Assembly (NCBI GenBank): GCA_031411995.1
Contig: JANOCD010000058.1
Coordinates: 54,493 to 118,492, forward strand
DNA: 64,000 nucleotides
From: Rudanella sp031411995
GTDB lineage: Bacteria; Bacteroidota; Bacteroidia; Cytophagales; Spirosomataceae
Direction: 5' to 3'
Under the pieces are notes generated by a model that searched no databases, was not told the DNA's origin, and saw only the letters and a program-made list of their open reading frames with translations. A program made the translations under genes and the position numbers. Shown in pieces: positions 7,169 to 15,848 of this stretch. The number at the start of each line of letters is the position of its first letter. Within the stretch, counting starts at the first letter, position 1.

Positions 7169-10090
7169 TTGACTGACAACGTGATCGACGAAAAAGTAGC
7201 CTTAGAGCCGGTAATCCAACCCGCTCGTGGCCAGAATAACACTGATCTTACTGGTTATGAGCAGATTGATGTGTTCGGAGCCAGAGAACATAACCTCAAA
7301 AATATCGACGTTTCCATTCCCCGCAATAAGCTGGTGGTGGTAACGGGTATTAGCGGCAGTGGCAAATCGTCGCTGGCTTTCGATACTATTTATGCCGAGG
7401 GCCAACGGCGGTACATGGAGAGTTTTTCGGCCTATGCCCGCTCGTTTATCGGCGACATGGAACGGCCCGATGTCGATAAGATCAACGGACTTAGCCCGGT
7501 GATTTCTATCGAGCAGAAAACCACCTCCAAAAACCCTCGCTCCACAGTCGGCACAACCACCGAGATTTACGACTTCCTGCGATTGCTCTACGCCCGTGCG
7601 GGCGATGCGTACTCCTATGCAACAGGTCGCAAAATGGAGCGACAATCTCAGGATCAGATCATTGACTCCATTATCGACCAATATGAAGGCCAAAAACTGA
7701 CCCTCTTGGCTCCCATTGTGCGAAGCAGGAAGGGGCATTATCGGGAGTTATTCGTGCAGATTGCCAAACTTGGCTACACCAAAGTTCGGGTCGATGGCGT
7801 GGTTCAGGAGATTGTGCCGAAGATGCAGTTGGATCGCTACAAAATCCACGACATCGAGATTGTGATCGACCGACTGGTGCCAAAACGCGACGAAGGCGAC
7901 GGGCAATCGCGGTTCCGTATTAGCCAATCCGTGCAAACGACGCTGAAACAGGGCAAAGGAGCCATTCAGGTGTTGGTTGGTTCGGAAGATGGGGCGAAAC
8001 TGGTTTATTTTTCGCAAAACCTGATGGACCCCGAATCGGGCATCAGCTACGACGAACCCTCGCCCAACTCGTTTTCGTTCAATTCGCCGTATGGCTGGTG
8101 CCCCACTTGCCAGGGCTTGGGCCATGTAGAAGAGATTACCGAGGAGTCGATTATTCCCGATAAAAAGCTGAGTGTGAGCCGGGGAGCCATTGCCCCTCTG
8201 GGTGAATACCGTGAACTGTGGTTTTTCAAAGAGATCGAAGTGATCCTGAAAAAACACAAACTCAGCCTGACCACGCCCATCGAAAAATACCCCGAAGATC
8301 TGCTCAACGCGCTGCTCTATGGCACCGATGAGGAGGCCGTGGAACCACCCAAAAAAGCGACTGATACCCGCGAAGGTGCATCCTTCAAATTTGAGGGAAT
8401 CATCAAGTTTCTGAAGCGACAGCAGGAAAACGGCTCCGACAAAATTCTGGACTGGCTCAAAGATTTCATGGTAATCAGACCCTGCCCGGAATGTGAGGGG
8501 GCAAGGCTCAAAAAAGAATCACTCTATTTTAAGATTGCTGACAAAAATATTTCGGAACTGGCCCGGATGGACATTTCGGAGTTATCGGCGTGGATGGTTG
8601 ATCTCGAAAGCCGCCTGAGTAACCGGCAGCAGGTGATTGGTAAAGAGGTTTTGAAAGAAATCCGCAAGCGTATTGGCTTCCTCTTAGATATTGGTCTGGA
8701 TTATTTGACGCTTGACCGCCCGCTCAAAACCCTGTCGGGGGGCGAGGCTCAACGCATTCGTCTGGCGACACAAATTGGCACCCAATTAGTTGGCGTTCTG
8801 TATATTATGGATGAGCCGAGCATCGGTCTCCATCAGCGCGACAACGTCAAACTGATCGACTCGCTCAAAAATCTCCGCGACTTGGGCAACACCGTTTTGG
8901 TGGTCGAACACGACAAAGACATGATGCTCGAATCGGACTACATTCTCGACATTGGCCCCGGTGCGGGTCGGCATGGTGGGCATGTGGTCAGCGCGGGTAC
9001 GCCGGAGGAATTTATCCGAAAAGGCGGCACCACGGCTGAGTATCTAAGTGGTCGTCAAGCCATTGCAGTGCCCCAGGAGCGACGCATTGGCAACGGCAAG
9101 TTCCTGATTATCAAAGGAGCAACGGGACACAACCTCAAAAATGTAACCCTGCGATTGCCCCTTGGCCGAATGATTTCGATCACGGGCGTGTCGGGTTCGG
9201 GCAAATCGTCGCTGATTCACGAGACGCTGTTTCCAGTGCTGAACAAGCATTTCTACAAGTCGAAGCGGGAGTCGCTGGCGCACAAGTCGGTTGAAGGGTT
9301 GGAGTATTTGGACAAGGTGATCGAGGTGGATCAGTCGCCCATTGGCCGGACTCCCCGCTCGAACCCGGCTACCTACACAGGCATGTTCTCCGAAATTCGT
9401 TCGCTATTCGCCGAATTGCCCGAAGCCAAAATCCGGGGCTATAAACCCGGTCGGTTCTCGTTTAATGTGAAGGGTGGCCGCTGCGAAGATTGCGAGGGAG
9501 CGGGCATGAAAAAGATCGAGATGGAGTTCCTGCCTGACGTTCACGTGGCCTGCGAAACCTGCAAGGCAAAACGCTTCAACCGCGAAACATTGGAAGTTCG
9601 TTTCAAGGGTAAATCCATTGCCGATGTGCTTGATATGACGGTTGAGCAAGCACTGGGGTTTTTTGAGTCGCAACCCAAGATTCTCCGCAAAGTAACGACC
9701 CTGAACGACGTTGGTTTGGGCTATATTACGCTTGGCCAACATGCCACGACCTTATCCGGTGGCGAGGCCCAGCGCGTGAAACTTGCCGAAGAACTATCGA
9801 AGAAAGACACGGGCCAAACGATGTATATTCTGGACGAACCCACCACAGGTCTGCACTTTCAGGACATTGCCCACCTCCTCGACGTATTGAACAAATTAGC
9901 CAACAAGGGCAATACAGTGCTGATTATTGAACACAATATGGATGTGATCAAGGTGTCAGATCACATCATCGACCTTGGCCCCGAAGGAGGCAACAAAGGC
10001 GGCTATATAATCGCCGAAGGCACGCCAGAGAAAGTAGCCAAGGCAAAAGGAAGCTATACCGGGAAGTTTCTGGCAGCGGAATTGAAGTAG
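7169..10090 (+). CDS. uvrA: excinuclease ABC subunit A
   Basis: A 973-residue nucleotide-excision repair protein that loads UvrB at bulky DNA damage. Two ABC modules are seen, with Walker A at residues 60-68 (GISGSGKSS) and near 672-680 (GVSGSGKSS), both signature LSGGEAQR motifs, and Walker B segments YIMDEPSIGLH and YILDEPTTGLH. The C-terminal zinc module is intact (CEDCEGAG ... CETCKAKR). In the first half the usual CPxCG after LLYAR is replaced by AYSYATG. The Cys pair that should precede the FSFNSPYG segment is also missing, leaving only CPTCQGLG of that module. The start is taken as TTG at 7169, with no ATG nearby in frame. The stop lies one base from the convergent smpB stop. Confidence 0.95.
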   Translation: MTDNVIDEKVALEPVIQPARGQNNTDLTGYEQIDVFGAREHNLKNIDVSIPRNKLVVVTGISGSGKSSLAFDTIYAEGQRRYMESFSAYARSFIGDMERPDVDKINGLSPVISIEQKTTSKNPRSTVGTTTEIYDFLRLLYARAGDAYSYATGRKMERQSQDQIIDSIIDQYEGQKLTLLAPIVRSRKGHYRELFVQIAKLGYTKVRVDGVVQEIVPKMQLDRYKIHDIEIVIDRLVPKRDEGDGQSRFRISQSVQTTLKQGKGAIQVLVGSEDGAKLVYFSQNLMDPESGISYDEPSPNSFSFNSPYGWCPTCQGLGHVEEITEESIIPDKKLSVSRGAIAPLGEYRELWFFKEIEVILKKHKLSLTTPIEKYPEDLLNALLYGTDEEAVEPPKKATDTREGASFKFEGIIKFLKRQQENGSDKILDWLKDFMVIRPCPECEGARLKKESLYFKIADKNISELARMDISELSAWMVDLESRLSNRQQVIGKEVLKEIRKRIGFLLDIGLDYLTLDRPLKTLSGGEAQRIRLATQIGTQLVGVLYIMDEPSIGLHQRDNVKLIDSLKNLRDLGNTVLVVEHDKDMMLESDYILDIGPGAGRHGGHVVSAGTPEEFIRKGGTTAEYLSGRQAIAVPQERRIGNGKFLIIKGATGHNLKNVTLRLPLGRMISITGVSGSGKSSLIHETLFPVLNKHFYKSKRESLAHKSVEGLEYLDKVIEVDQSPIGRTPRSNPATYTGMFSEIRSLFAELPEAKIRGYKPGRFSFNVKGGRCEDCEGAGMKKIEMEFLPDVHVACETCKAKRFNRETLEVRFKGKSIADVLDMTVEQALGFFESQPKILRKVTTLNDVGLGYITLGQHATTLSGGEAQRVKLAEELSKKDTGQTMYILDEPTTGLHFQDIAHLLDVLNKLANKGNTVLIIEHNMDVIKVSDHIIDLGPEGGNKGGYIIAEGTPEKVAKAKGSYTGKFLAAELK

Positions 10091-10091
10091 G

Positions 10092-10553
10092 TCAATACCG
10101 TTCCCGTTGCATTTCCCGCGTTACGTCGCGCTCTTTGATACTGTCGCGTTTGTCGTAGAGTTTTTTGCCTTTGGCCAGTGCAATATCCACTTTCACAAAG
10201 CCCCGGTCGCTGGTGTACATGCGGATTGGAACAATGGTCAGGCCCTGATCTTTCAGTTTTTCAGTGAGTCGACGGAGTTCCCGCTTGGTAAGCAGTAGTT
10301 TGCGGTCGCGGAGGGGGTCATGGTTGTTGTAGGTGCCCTCCATGTAAGGCGAAATATTCATGCTCCTGATAAACAGTTCGTCGTTCAGGAACAGGCAATA
10401 CGCTTCGGCCAGGTTCGCCTTTCCCTGCCGGATCGACTTTATTTCGGTACCGGTCAGGACAATACCCGCCGAGAACGTTTCCAGAAAGCTATACTCAAAG
10501 GATGCCCGCCGGTTGCGAATATCCACTTGTTTGGTGATTGATGCTGATGCCAT
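10092..10553 (-). CDS. smpB: SsrA-binding protein SmpB
   Basis: The 153-residue protein binds tmRNA and brings it to stalled ribosomes for trans-translation. Its OB-fold core contains RRASFEYSFLETFSAGIVL, TEIKSIRQGKANLAEAYC and the Bacteroidota-type Asn/His segment YNNHDPLRDRKLLL. The basic C-terminal tail ending in KERDVTREMQRER is typical. The start at 10553 (MASASITKQ) fits family length; the frame extends 29 residues upstream without conserved sequence. It converges with uvrA with one base between the stops. The tmRNA gene itself was not recognised in the window. Confidence 0.95.
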   Translation of the reverse strand: MASASITKQVDIRNRRASFEYSFLETFSAGIVLTGTEIKSIRQGKANLAEAYCLFLNDELFIRSMNISPYMEGTYNNHDPLRDRKLLLTKRELRRLTEKLKDQGLTIVPIRMYTSDRGFVKVDIALAKGKKLYDKRDSIKERDVTREMQRERY

Positions 10554-10699
10554 TTTAGTTGTGGGCAGGAATAAGGCAGAACAATCTGCTGTGCTAACCG
10601 CGCTGATTTGGGCCGCGAATATAGGCAGAATTGCCAGCATGGTGAGCGGGTAGATAGTCTAACGAAAAATAGTGGGGGGAGGTTTCGCCTTTGTTGACG

Positions 10700-10941
10700 A
10701 AATAAACTAAGTGACGGGTGACCCTCTGCAAGTTGTTACTTCTAAAAGCTGAGTTACCCAATTAGTAAGGGTCGCCCGGCTGGCCGGGGTATGTTTCGTG
10801 TCACAGCCTCAGGACCCAATTCATACCTCCGGCCATGCCAAAGCGATGTTGTAGTTAGTATGTTATGCGTGTCTAACGATCATACTAGCTACCAAATATA
10901 TTAGCAAAAAGGGTGCCCGTTTCGGTGAAAACCGAAATTTT
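10700..10941 (+). ncRNA. candidate structured non-coding RNA
   Basis: This is the main content of the 554-base gene-free stretch 10554-11107. Three helices can be drawn: CGGGTGACCC (10715-10724) with GGGTCGCCCG (10769-10778); GGCCGGGGTATG (10782-10793) with CATACCTCCGGCC (10822-10834), one bulge; and TAGTATG (10856-10862) with CATACTA (10881-10887). The region closes with a terminator-like hairpin at 10920-10937. In the first helix one pair is G-U if the plus strand is transcribed but C-A on the minus strand, which favours plus. It matches no tmRNA, RNase P, SRP or tRNA signature I know; a 6S-like RNA is one untested option. The 5' end is a guess. Confidence 0.4.
10920..10941 (+). terminator. 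GAAA-tetraloop terminator
   Basis: The perfect stem TTTCGGT/ACCGAAA (10920-10926, 10931-10937) closes on a GAAA loop and is followed by TTTT. It is the likely 3' end of the candidate RNA upstream. Confidence 0.55.
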
Positions 10942-11051
10942 GGAATAGAAACCAAGAATAATGCCAGGTTTGGCAAATAAAACACAAAAAAAACTATCAA
11001 GGGATCTCAACCAGTTAGGCAGGTATATAAGTGGCAAAAATCAAGCCAAAT

Positions 11052-11094
11052 AAAGAGACCCTCATCAGTTAGTATGATGAGGGTCTCTTTACTA
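11052..11094. terminator. bidirectional terminator at the 3' end of the Skp-like gene
   Basis: AAAGAGACCCTCATCA and its complement TGATGAGGGTCTCTTT enclose a short loop. A-tracts before and T-tracts after let it work in both directions. It lies just beyond the stop of the minus-strand gene at 11108. Confidence 0.85.
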
Positions 11095-11107
11095 TTTGTA
11101 AGCACAT

Positions 11108-11710
11108 TTATTTTTTTGCAGGTGTTGCCTGCTTGTCTTTGTACTCCTGATTCAATCCATCCAACACCTTTTTGGTCACATCGTTGTTGGTATCAGCAAA
11201 TAAAATACCACCCCCTTTTGTGTAGCCCAGCACAAACTCATATTTGTTTTGAGCGTTGTATTTTTTGAGATACTCGTAAATCTTGTTGTAAAGTTCTTCG
11301 TTTTTCTTCTGCTCTTCCATAGCCAGGCCCTGCGCTGCCCGATCGCGATACTGAACAATCTCCTGCTGCTCTTTCTGAAGTGCTGCCTCCGTAGCCCGAC
11401 CCTGTTCCATTGTCATGGTTGGGGCTTTTTGCTGGAAGAAGGCCGCTTTATTTTGCAGGTTCCGGCCTTTCGTCGCCAGTTCATTCTCTAACTGGAATTT
11501 TTTGCTTTCCAACACCTTTTGAGTGTCTTTGAAAAATTCATACTTAGTCAGCAACGAATCTACGTTTACATAAACATTAGGTTTCGCTTTGACTTCCGTT
11601 GGCGTTTTAACTGCTGCTTCGGCAGGTTGGCGATCTTTGAAGTGCAGGTAATATAGTACGGCTACGGCAATGGCTAAAACTATGTTCAGCACCAGGGAGG
11701 CATTCTTCAC
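11108..11710 (-). CDS. OmpH/Skp-family periplasmic chaperone
   Basis: The 200-residue protein has an N-terminal anchor (LVLNIVLAIAVAVLYYLHF). A strand with YVNVDSLLTKYEFFKDTQ follows, then a long charged coiled coil (about residues 60-150) and a final strand region YEFVLGYTKGGGILFADTNNDVT. This tentacle-and-strand pattern is that of Skp/OmpH chaperones, which hold unfolded outer-membrane proteins in the periplasm. The family's glycine-rich end is present. The C-terminal KDKQATPAKK is probably disordered. A TAGCTTTG box lies 38 bases upstream of the start. The gene ends at a strong terminator, so it is likely monocistronic. Confidence 0.85.
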   Translation of the reverse strand: MKNASLVLNIVLAIAVAVLYYLHFKDRQPAEAAVKTPTEVKAKPNVYVNVDSLLTKYEFFKDTQKVLESKKFQLENELATKGRNLQNKAAFFQQKAPTMTMEQGRATEAALQKEQQEIVQYRDRAAQGLAMEEQKKNEELYNKIYEYLKKYNAQNKYEFVLGYTKGGGILFADTNNDVTKKVLDGLNQEYKDKQATPAKK

Positions 11711-11747
11711 GAGTTGGTAATTAAATGGTTTATTACAGATTTTAGAA

Positions 11748-11755
11748 CAAAGCTA
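11748..11755 (-). promoter_or_regulatory. -7 box upstream of the Skp-like gene
   Basis: Read on the minus strand, this is TAGCTTTG, an exact TAnnTTTG match 37 bases before the ATG. No TTG is seen at the -33 position. Confidence 0.45.
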
Positions 11756-11773
11756 CGGATTTTTCCAGGGATG

Positions 11774-12139
11774 TCATACCCGTTGTGGAACAGGTCGGGG
11801 CGACACTACCTGCCGGACATAGAAACCCGCTAAACCCGATACACCACCAACAACACCGCCAATTAGGGGAGTTATGGTCAGCAACAGACCCGGATTATTA
11901 GGCATCTTAAACAACAATTCGCCCATGCGGGCTGCCAGAACACCCTGGTTTTGAAAATTCAGAAACCCCACATAAGCGGCCCAAACCAATGTAACACTGG
12001 CAGTACCGCCAAGGAAGGCTTTACCAGCCGTGTCGCTTTGCCAAAAACAGACAATGAAGGCAATAGGAGCAATGACCCACCACGGTAGAAAAACCTGCGC
12101 TATCGCGCTTAGAACAGCAATAATGAGCGTTGGAATCAT
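11774..12139 (-). CDS. small hydrophobic membrane protein of unknown function
   Basis: A 121-residue protein with four likely membrane segments: IIAVLSAIAQVFLPWWV, an adjacent one through CFWQS, TASVTLVWAAYVGFL, and a Gly-rich one (TITPLIGGVVGGVSGLAGFY). I do not recognise a family. Its start overlaps the stop of the penicillin acylase gene as ATGA (12136-12139), so the two are translated together and the small protein may serve or stabilise that exported enzyme. This link is inferred from the overlap only. Confidence 0.65.
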   Translation of the reverse strand: MIPTLIIAVLSAIAQVFLPWWVIAPIAFIVCFWQSDTAGKAFLGGTASVTLVWAAYVGFLNFQNQGVLAARMGELLFKMPNNPGLLLTITPLIGGVVGGVSGLAGFYVRQVVSPRPVPQRV

Positions 12140-14592
12140 TTCAGTGTGATTGAATATTTTAACTTAGAATGTGTTTCAGTAGCCGACTGGAGATAAACCA
12201 ATTCATTGAGTTGGCCTGTGCGCCATGCCTCTAATAGGCTTTGGTAACCAGAACTGCCAGGATTGCCCGATTGCCCGCCAGGATATACTCCGTAGGCTTT
12301 GGGCGTTGGACCCAATGCCACCACCATGCGCCACGAGGGGCCATTCCGGGCGGTGGTGGCGTTTACCACCGAACTGCCTCCTCCATTCATTACGTCCATA
12401 GCACTGAATGCATCCAGACCCGGTATCAGGTGCCGAACATCTGTGCTTTTGTGACCTGCCCAGGCCCAGAGTGGGCTTAGTGGCCCATGTGCCCGTGTTA
12501 ATGAATCGCAAGCCGCTTTCAAACTATTCGTGACAGCGTCTTTGGCTGACTCACGAGCGGGGGTTTTGACATTATCAAACCAACGAGCCGCCGTATCACG
12601 CTTGAGCATAAGCAATGTCCGGTCGAAACTGGGGTTACGCATGGGCAATGTATCGCCCCCGTCGAACTCATCTTTCCAGATGGCTTCCATTAACTTCTCC
12701 GTCCAGAGTGTGAAAATGGTGGGAGCAATCTCGTCGGCATCGTTCCGGCGCGACCATTTTTTCACCATTTCCAAAGCCGCAACCTGATCGCCCCGGAGCA
12801 TTTGCATTTGAACAAGCGTGAGCATGCTCGGCAGCGCATCCACAGCGCGCAGGTTCATGTTATCGTTCTGGAGCATTCGCAGGCTATCAGTTGTCGCACC
12901 CTTCATGGCTGTGAGCCGTTCGTTGATTCGCCGACCACGCTCTGAGGGGGCAAATTGCCAGTTTAGGTAATACGGATAAGTTTTATCGGTCGAGAATTGA
13001 TTGGCCGAACTCACAAATCCACGGGCTGGGTTTTTCACGATTGGGTTCTGGTCGGCGGGAATCCAGCCCTGCCAGTCGTAGGCGGGATTTGTACCATCCA
13101 GAATGAATTTACCCTGATCTTTCCACTTGAGCGGGTACTTGCCATTGGGCGAAATGGCAATGTCTTTATCGACGCTGGCAAACACAAAGTTCTGAGCAGG
13201 AGCTGCGTAGTGTGTCAGAGCCTGCCGGTAGTCGGCATAGTTTTGGGCACGATTCAGCAGGTAAAAGCAACGCAGATCGTTAGCGGCTTCATGGGCAATC
13301 CAGCGAGCCGCGTGGCCAGTTGGAATATTGGGCCTAAGTGCTTTTTGGCCCGTTGAATAGACCACCGGACCATGATGGGTGTAACGAACTGTATCGAGCA
13401 CATCGGGCTTGCCTTTTAGTTTATACCGTTCAATTCGAGCTGTGGTTGGCTTCCACTGATTATCATGCCAATAGGCCGTTTGAGCGGCATCTTTGAACTT
13501 GATGCTATAGAAGTCAAGCACATCAGCCCCTACGTTGGTAACGCCCCAGGCCACTTTCTGATTAAAGCCAATGGTGACTCCCGGTGACCCCGGCAGCGAC
13601 ACCCCACAAACGTTCATGGTGGGCGTAACAATCTGAATCTGGTACCAGATCGACGGTAAACTCAGTTGAAGGTGCGGGTCGTTAGCCAGAATCGGGTAGC
13701 CTGTTGCTGATTTTTCAGCACTAACGGCCCAGTTGTTCGACCCAATTGATGGGTCATGCTGCACCAGCCCGGCATCGAACGAGTGAGCAGTGCGGGCGAG
13801 TAATTGCTTCTGCACGGCGGCATCGGCGGGGGTAGCCGGAACGGGCAACGCCTTGAAATCCCACTTCGTACCAGCCGGGACAATGGGACTTTCGAGCGTT
13901 GGATAATCTGGAAAAAGGTCTGCGACCACACCCGCGCCGTATTTGCGGAGAATATTAGTCATGCGGAGGTCATCGGCTCCCATTGCCAGTGTACTGGTCA
14001 TAAGTTTGAGCAGATAGGCACACTTAATGGGGGTCCAGGGTTCAGGAGCGTATCCCAAAATCTTGTACTCAATCGGGTAGTTGGCCGGTTTCAGCGACTT
14101 AACATAGGCATTGATACCGGCAGTATACGCTTCAACTACCAGGCGGGAAGTTGGGTCTGCCATCATCATTTTCACGGCACGTTCGGCTCCGAAGCCCATG
14201 CCCATTCGACGGTTGAAACGGTCCGTTTCAAGAGCGCGGTCGCCCACAATTTCGGTGAGCCGACCCGCAGCCGCGTGCGTTTGAAACTCCATTTGCCAGA
14301 GCCGGTCGCGGGCTGTTACGTAACCCTGAGCGAAATAAGCATCGGCATCGTTCTGGGCGAAAATATGCGGAACGCCATACTCGTCATAATGCACGGTAAC
14401 AGGTTGGGTGGTTCCATCAACTTCTACATCGGCATTGGCCGACAAACCGACCGCATTTTCGGCGTTTTGCCACAAACCCGTGAATGGGCTTAACAGTGGC
14501 CCAAATGCAGGAGCCGGTCCCCAGGGGCGGTTCAGTGCCCACACGAGGCCAATCATTAGTAAACAGAAAAACAATGCACGTAGAATCCGCAT
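12136..14592 (-). CDS. penicillin acylase family N-terminal-nucleophile hydrolase
   Basis: An 818-residue exported amidohydrolase with an N-terminal signal or anchor (residues 1-20). The proenzyme order is an alpha part, a spacer (about 240-284) and a beta part starting at Ser285 in IGSNNWAV. Ser285 is the autocatalytic cleavage site and nucleophile. Family marks include VHYDEYGVPHIFAQ, AYFAQGYVTARDRLWQMEF, LANDPHLQLSLPSIWYQ and the late NQFSTDK region that supplies an Asn. The family cleaves amides such as beta-lactams or acyl-homoserine lactones; the natural substrate here is unknown. The length is normal. It is the first gene of a two-gene unit with the small membrane protein downstream. 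Confidence 0.93.
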   Translation of the reverse strand: MRILRALFFCLLMIGLVWALNRPWGPAPAFGPLLSPFTGLWQNAENAVGLSANADVEVDGTTQPVTVHYDEYGVPHIFAQNDADAYFAQGYVTARDRLWQMEFQTHAAAGRLTEIVGDRALETDRFNRRMGMGFGAERAVKMMMADPTSRLVVEAYTAGINAYVKSLKPANYPIEYKILGYAPEPWTPIKCAYLLKLMTSTLAMGADDLRMTNILRKYGAGVVADLFPDYPTLESPIVPAGTKWDFKALPVPATPADAAVQKQLLARTAHSFDAGLVQHDPSIGSNNWAVSAEKSATGYPILANDPHLQLSLPSIWYQIQIVTPTMNVCGVSLPGSPGVTIGFNQKVAWGVTNVGADVLDFYSIKFKDAAQTAYWHDNQWKPTTARIERYKLKGKPDVLDTVRYTHHGPVVYSTGQKALRPNIPTGHAARWIAHEAANDLRCFYLLNRAQNYADYRQALTHYAAPAQNFVFASVDKDIAISPNGKYPLKWKDQGKFILDGTNPAYDWQGWIPADQNPIVKNPARGFVSSANQFSTDKTYPYYLNWQFAPSERGRRINERLTAMKGATTDSLRMLQNDNMNLRAVDALPSMLTLVQMQMLRGDQVAALEMVKKWSRRNDADEIAPTIFTLWTEKLMEAIWKDEFDGGDTLPMRNPSFDRTLLMLKRDTAARWFDNVKTPARESAKDAVTNSLKAACDSLTRAHGPLSPLWAWAGHKSTDVRHLIPGLDAFSAMDVMNGGGSSVVNATTARNGPSWRMVVALGPTPKAYGVYPGGQSGNPGSSGYQSLLEAWRTGQLNELVYLQSATETHSKLKYSITLK

Positions 14593-14768
14593 AGCGTGTA
14601 CGTCAGAACAAGATAGGGTGAGAAAATGAGATTAAACCGCAAGTTGGCTATTGCAATTGGTTCGGACAAATTGCACCCAACAAATAAATACTATTCTTTT
14701 CTTAATCAGGCGGAATGAATTTCGGTTTTCCTACGGCTCAACCACTATCAATATGTCCTCGTACCAAC

Positions 14769-15737
14769 TCATCGTGGCACCTCGATCTTTTGCACAATTT
14801 GCCCGATGACTTCATCGGCGGTGCCGCCTTCCATTTCGCGTTCGGGGGTCAGAATCAACCGGTGCCGTAACACTGGCCCGGCCAACAATTGAATGTCTTC
14901 GGGAGTCACAAAGTCGCGCCCCCGGAGCGTGGCCAACGCTTTCGCGCTGTTCAGCAACGCCACCGACGCACGGGGCGAGGCTCCCAAATAAAGCGACTTG
15001 TTAGCGCGGGTATCGCGCACAATTTTGGCGATGTAATCAAACAGATTATCTTCCACATGCACCTGTTGCACACTGGCCCGGAGGTCAGCTAACTGGCTGG
15101 CTGTCAGAACAGGCTGCACGGCATCAATGGCTTCTTTGAGATTTCGGCGTTGGTGATGGCCTCGCAAAATGGCAATCTCGTCGTCCTGTTCGGGGTAGTC
15201 GATTACGACTTTGAACAGAAAACGATCCAACTGGGCTTCGGGGAGTCGGTAGGTTCCTTCCTGTTCCACCGGATTTTGGGTGGCCAACACCATAAACGGT
15301 GCATCGAGTTGGTAGGTGGTGCCATCGTTTGTCACCTGCCTTTCTTCCATCACCTCGAACAAAGCGGCTTGCGTTTTGGCCGGGGCGCGGTTGATCTCAT
15401 CAATCAGCACAATGTTCGAAAAAACGGGACCCTGCCGAAAGACAAACTCGCCCGTTTTGGGCTGAAACACAGACGTGCCCAACACATCGGAGGGCATCAT
15501 GTCGGGCGTGAACTGAATGCGACTGAACCCCACCGAAATGGTCCGAGCCAACAGCTTGGCGGTGAGGGTTTTAGCTACCCCTGGCACTCCTTCGAGCAGC
15601 ACATGTCCGTCGGCCAGGAGGGCGGTTAAAAGCAGGTCGAGGGTTTGTTGTTGACCGACGAGGACGTTGCCAATTTCGGTGCGGATGGCGGCTACGGTGT
15701 CCGTCAGGTTTTGTAGGTCGATGCGGGATTCAAACAT
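14769..15737 (-). CDS. MoxR-family AAA+ ATPase
   Basis: A 322-residue chaperone-like ATPase with Walker A GVPGVAKT, sensor and Walker B region NIVLIDEINRAPAKTQAALFE, ATQNPVEQEGTYRLPEAQLDRF (arginine finger) and the lid domain SLYLGASPRASVALLNSAKA. MoxR proteins usually act with DUF58 and vWA partners in metal insertion or stress tolerance. Here the partners may be the Bat-type genes at the left edge, 13 kb away, or others outside the window. The start at 15737 (MFESRIDL) is preferred over an upstream ATG because alignment to the family begins there. It stands alone, with 176 bases to the next gene and no clear terminator. Confidence 0.9.
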   Translation of the reverse strand: MFESRIDLQNLTDTVAAIRTEIGNVLVGQQQTLDLLLTALLADGHVLLEGVPGVAKTLTAKLLARTISVGFSRIQFTPDMMPSDVLGTSVFQPKTGEFVFRQGPVFSNIVLIDEINRAPAKTQAALFEVMEERQVTNDGTTYQLDAPFMVLATQNPVEQEGTYRLPEAQLDRFLFKVVIDYPEQDDEIAILRGHHQRRNLKEAIDAVQPVLTASQLADLRASVQQVHVEDNLFDYIAKIVRDTRANKSLYLGASPRASVALLNSAKALATLRGRDFVTPEDIQLLAGPVLRHRLILTPEREMEGGTADEVIGQIVQKIEVPR

Positions 15738-15848
15738 AAAGGGGAACAGGTCAATCGGTACGCGCTGGTTTGGCGACAATTTACAACGTAATTACCCATT
15801 TGCCTACAAAAGTAGAGACGCAAATATGCCGGTGCGCCGGTGCGATTT

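Noticed and set aside
10554..11050. tmRNA (ssrA) next to smpB
   Set aside because: No TTCGAC-type T arm, no tag peptide frame and no CCA-ending acceptor half could be found on either strand.
13804..14493. A 229-codon open frame on the plus strand
   Set aside because: Antisense to the penicillin acylase gene, with no domain or start signal.
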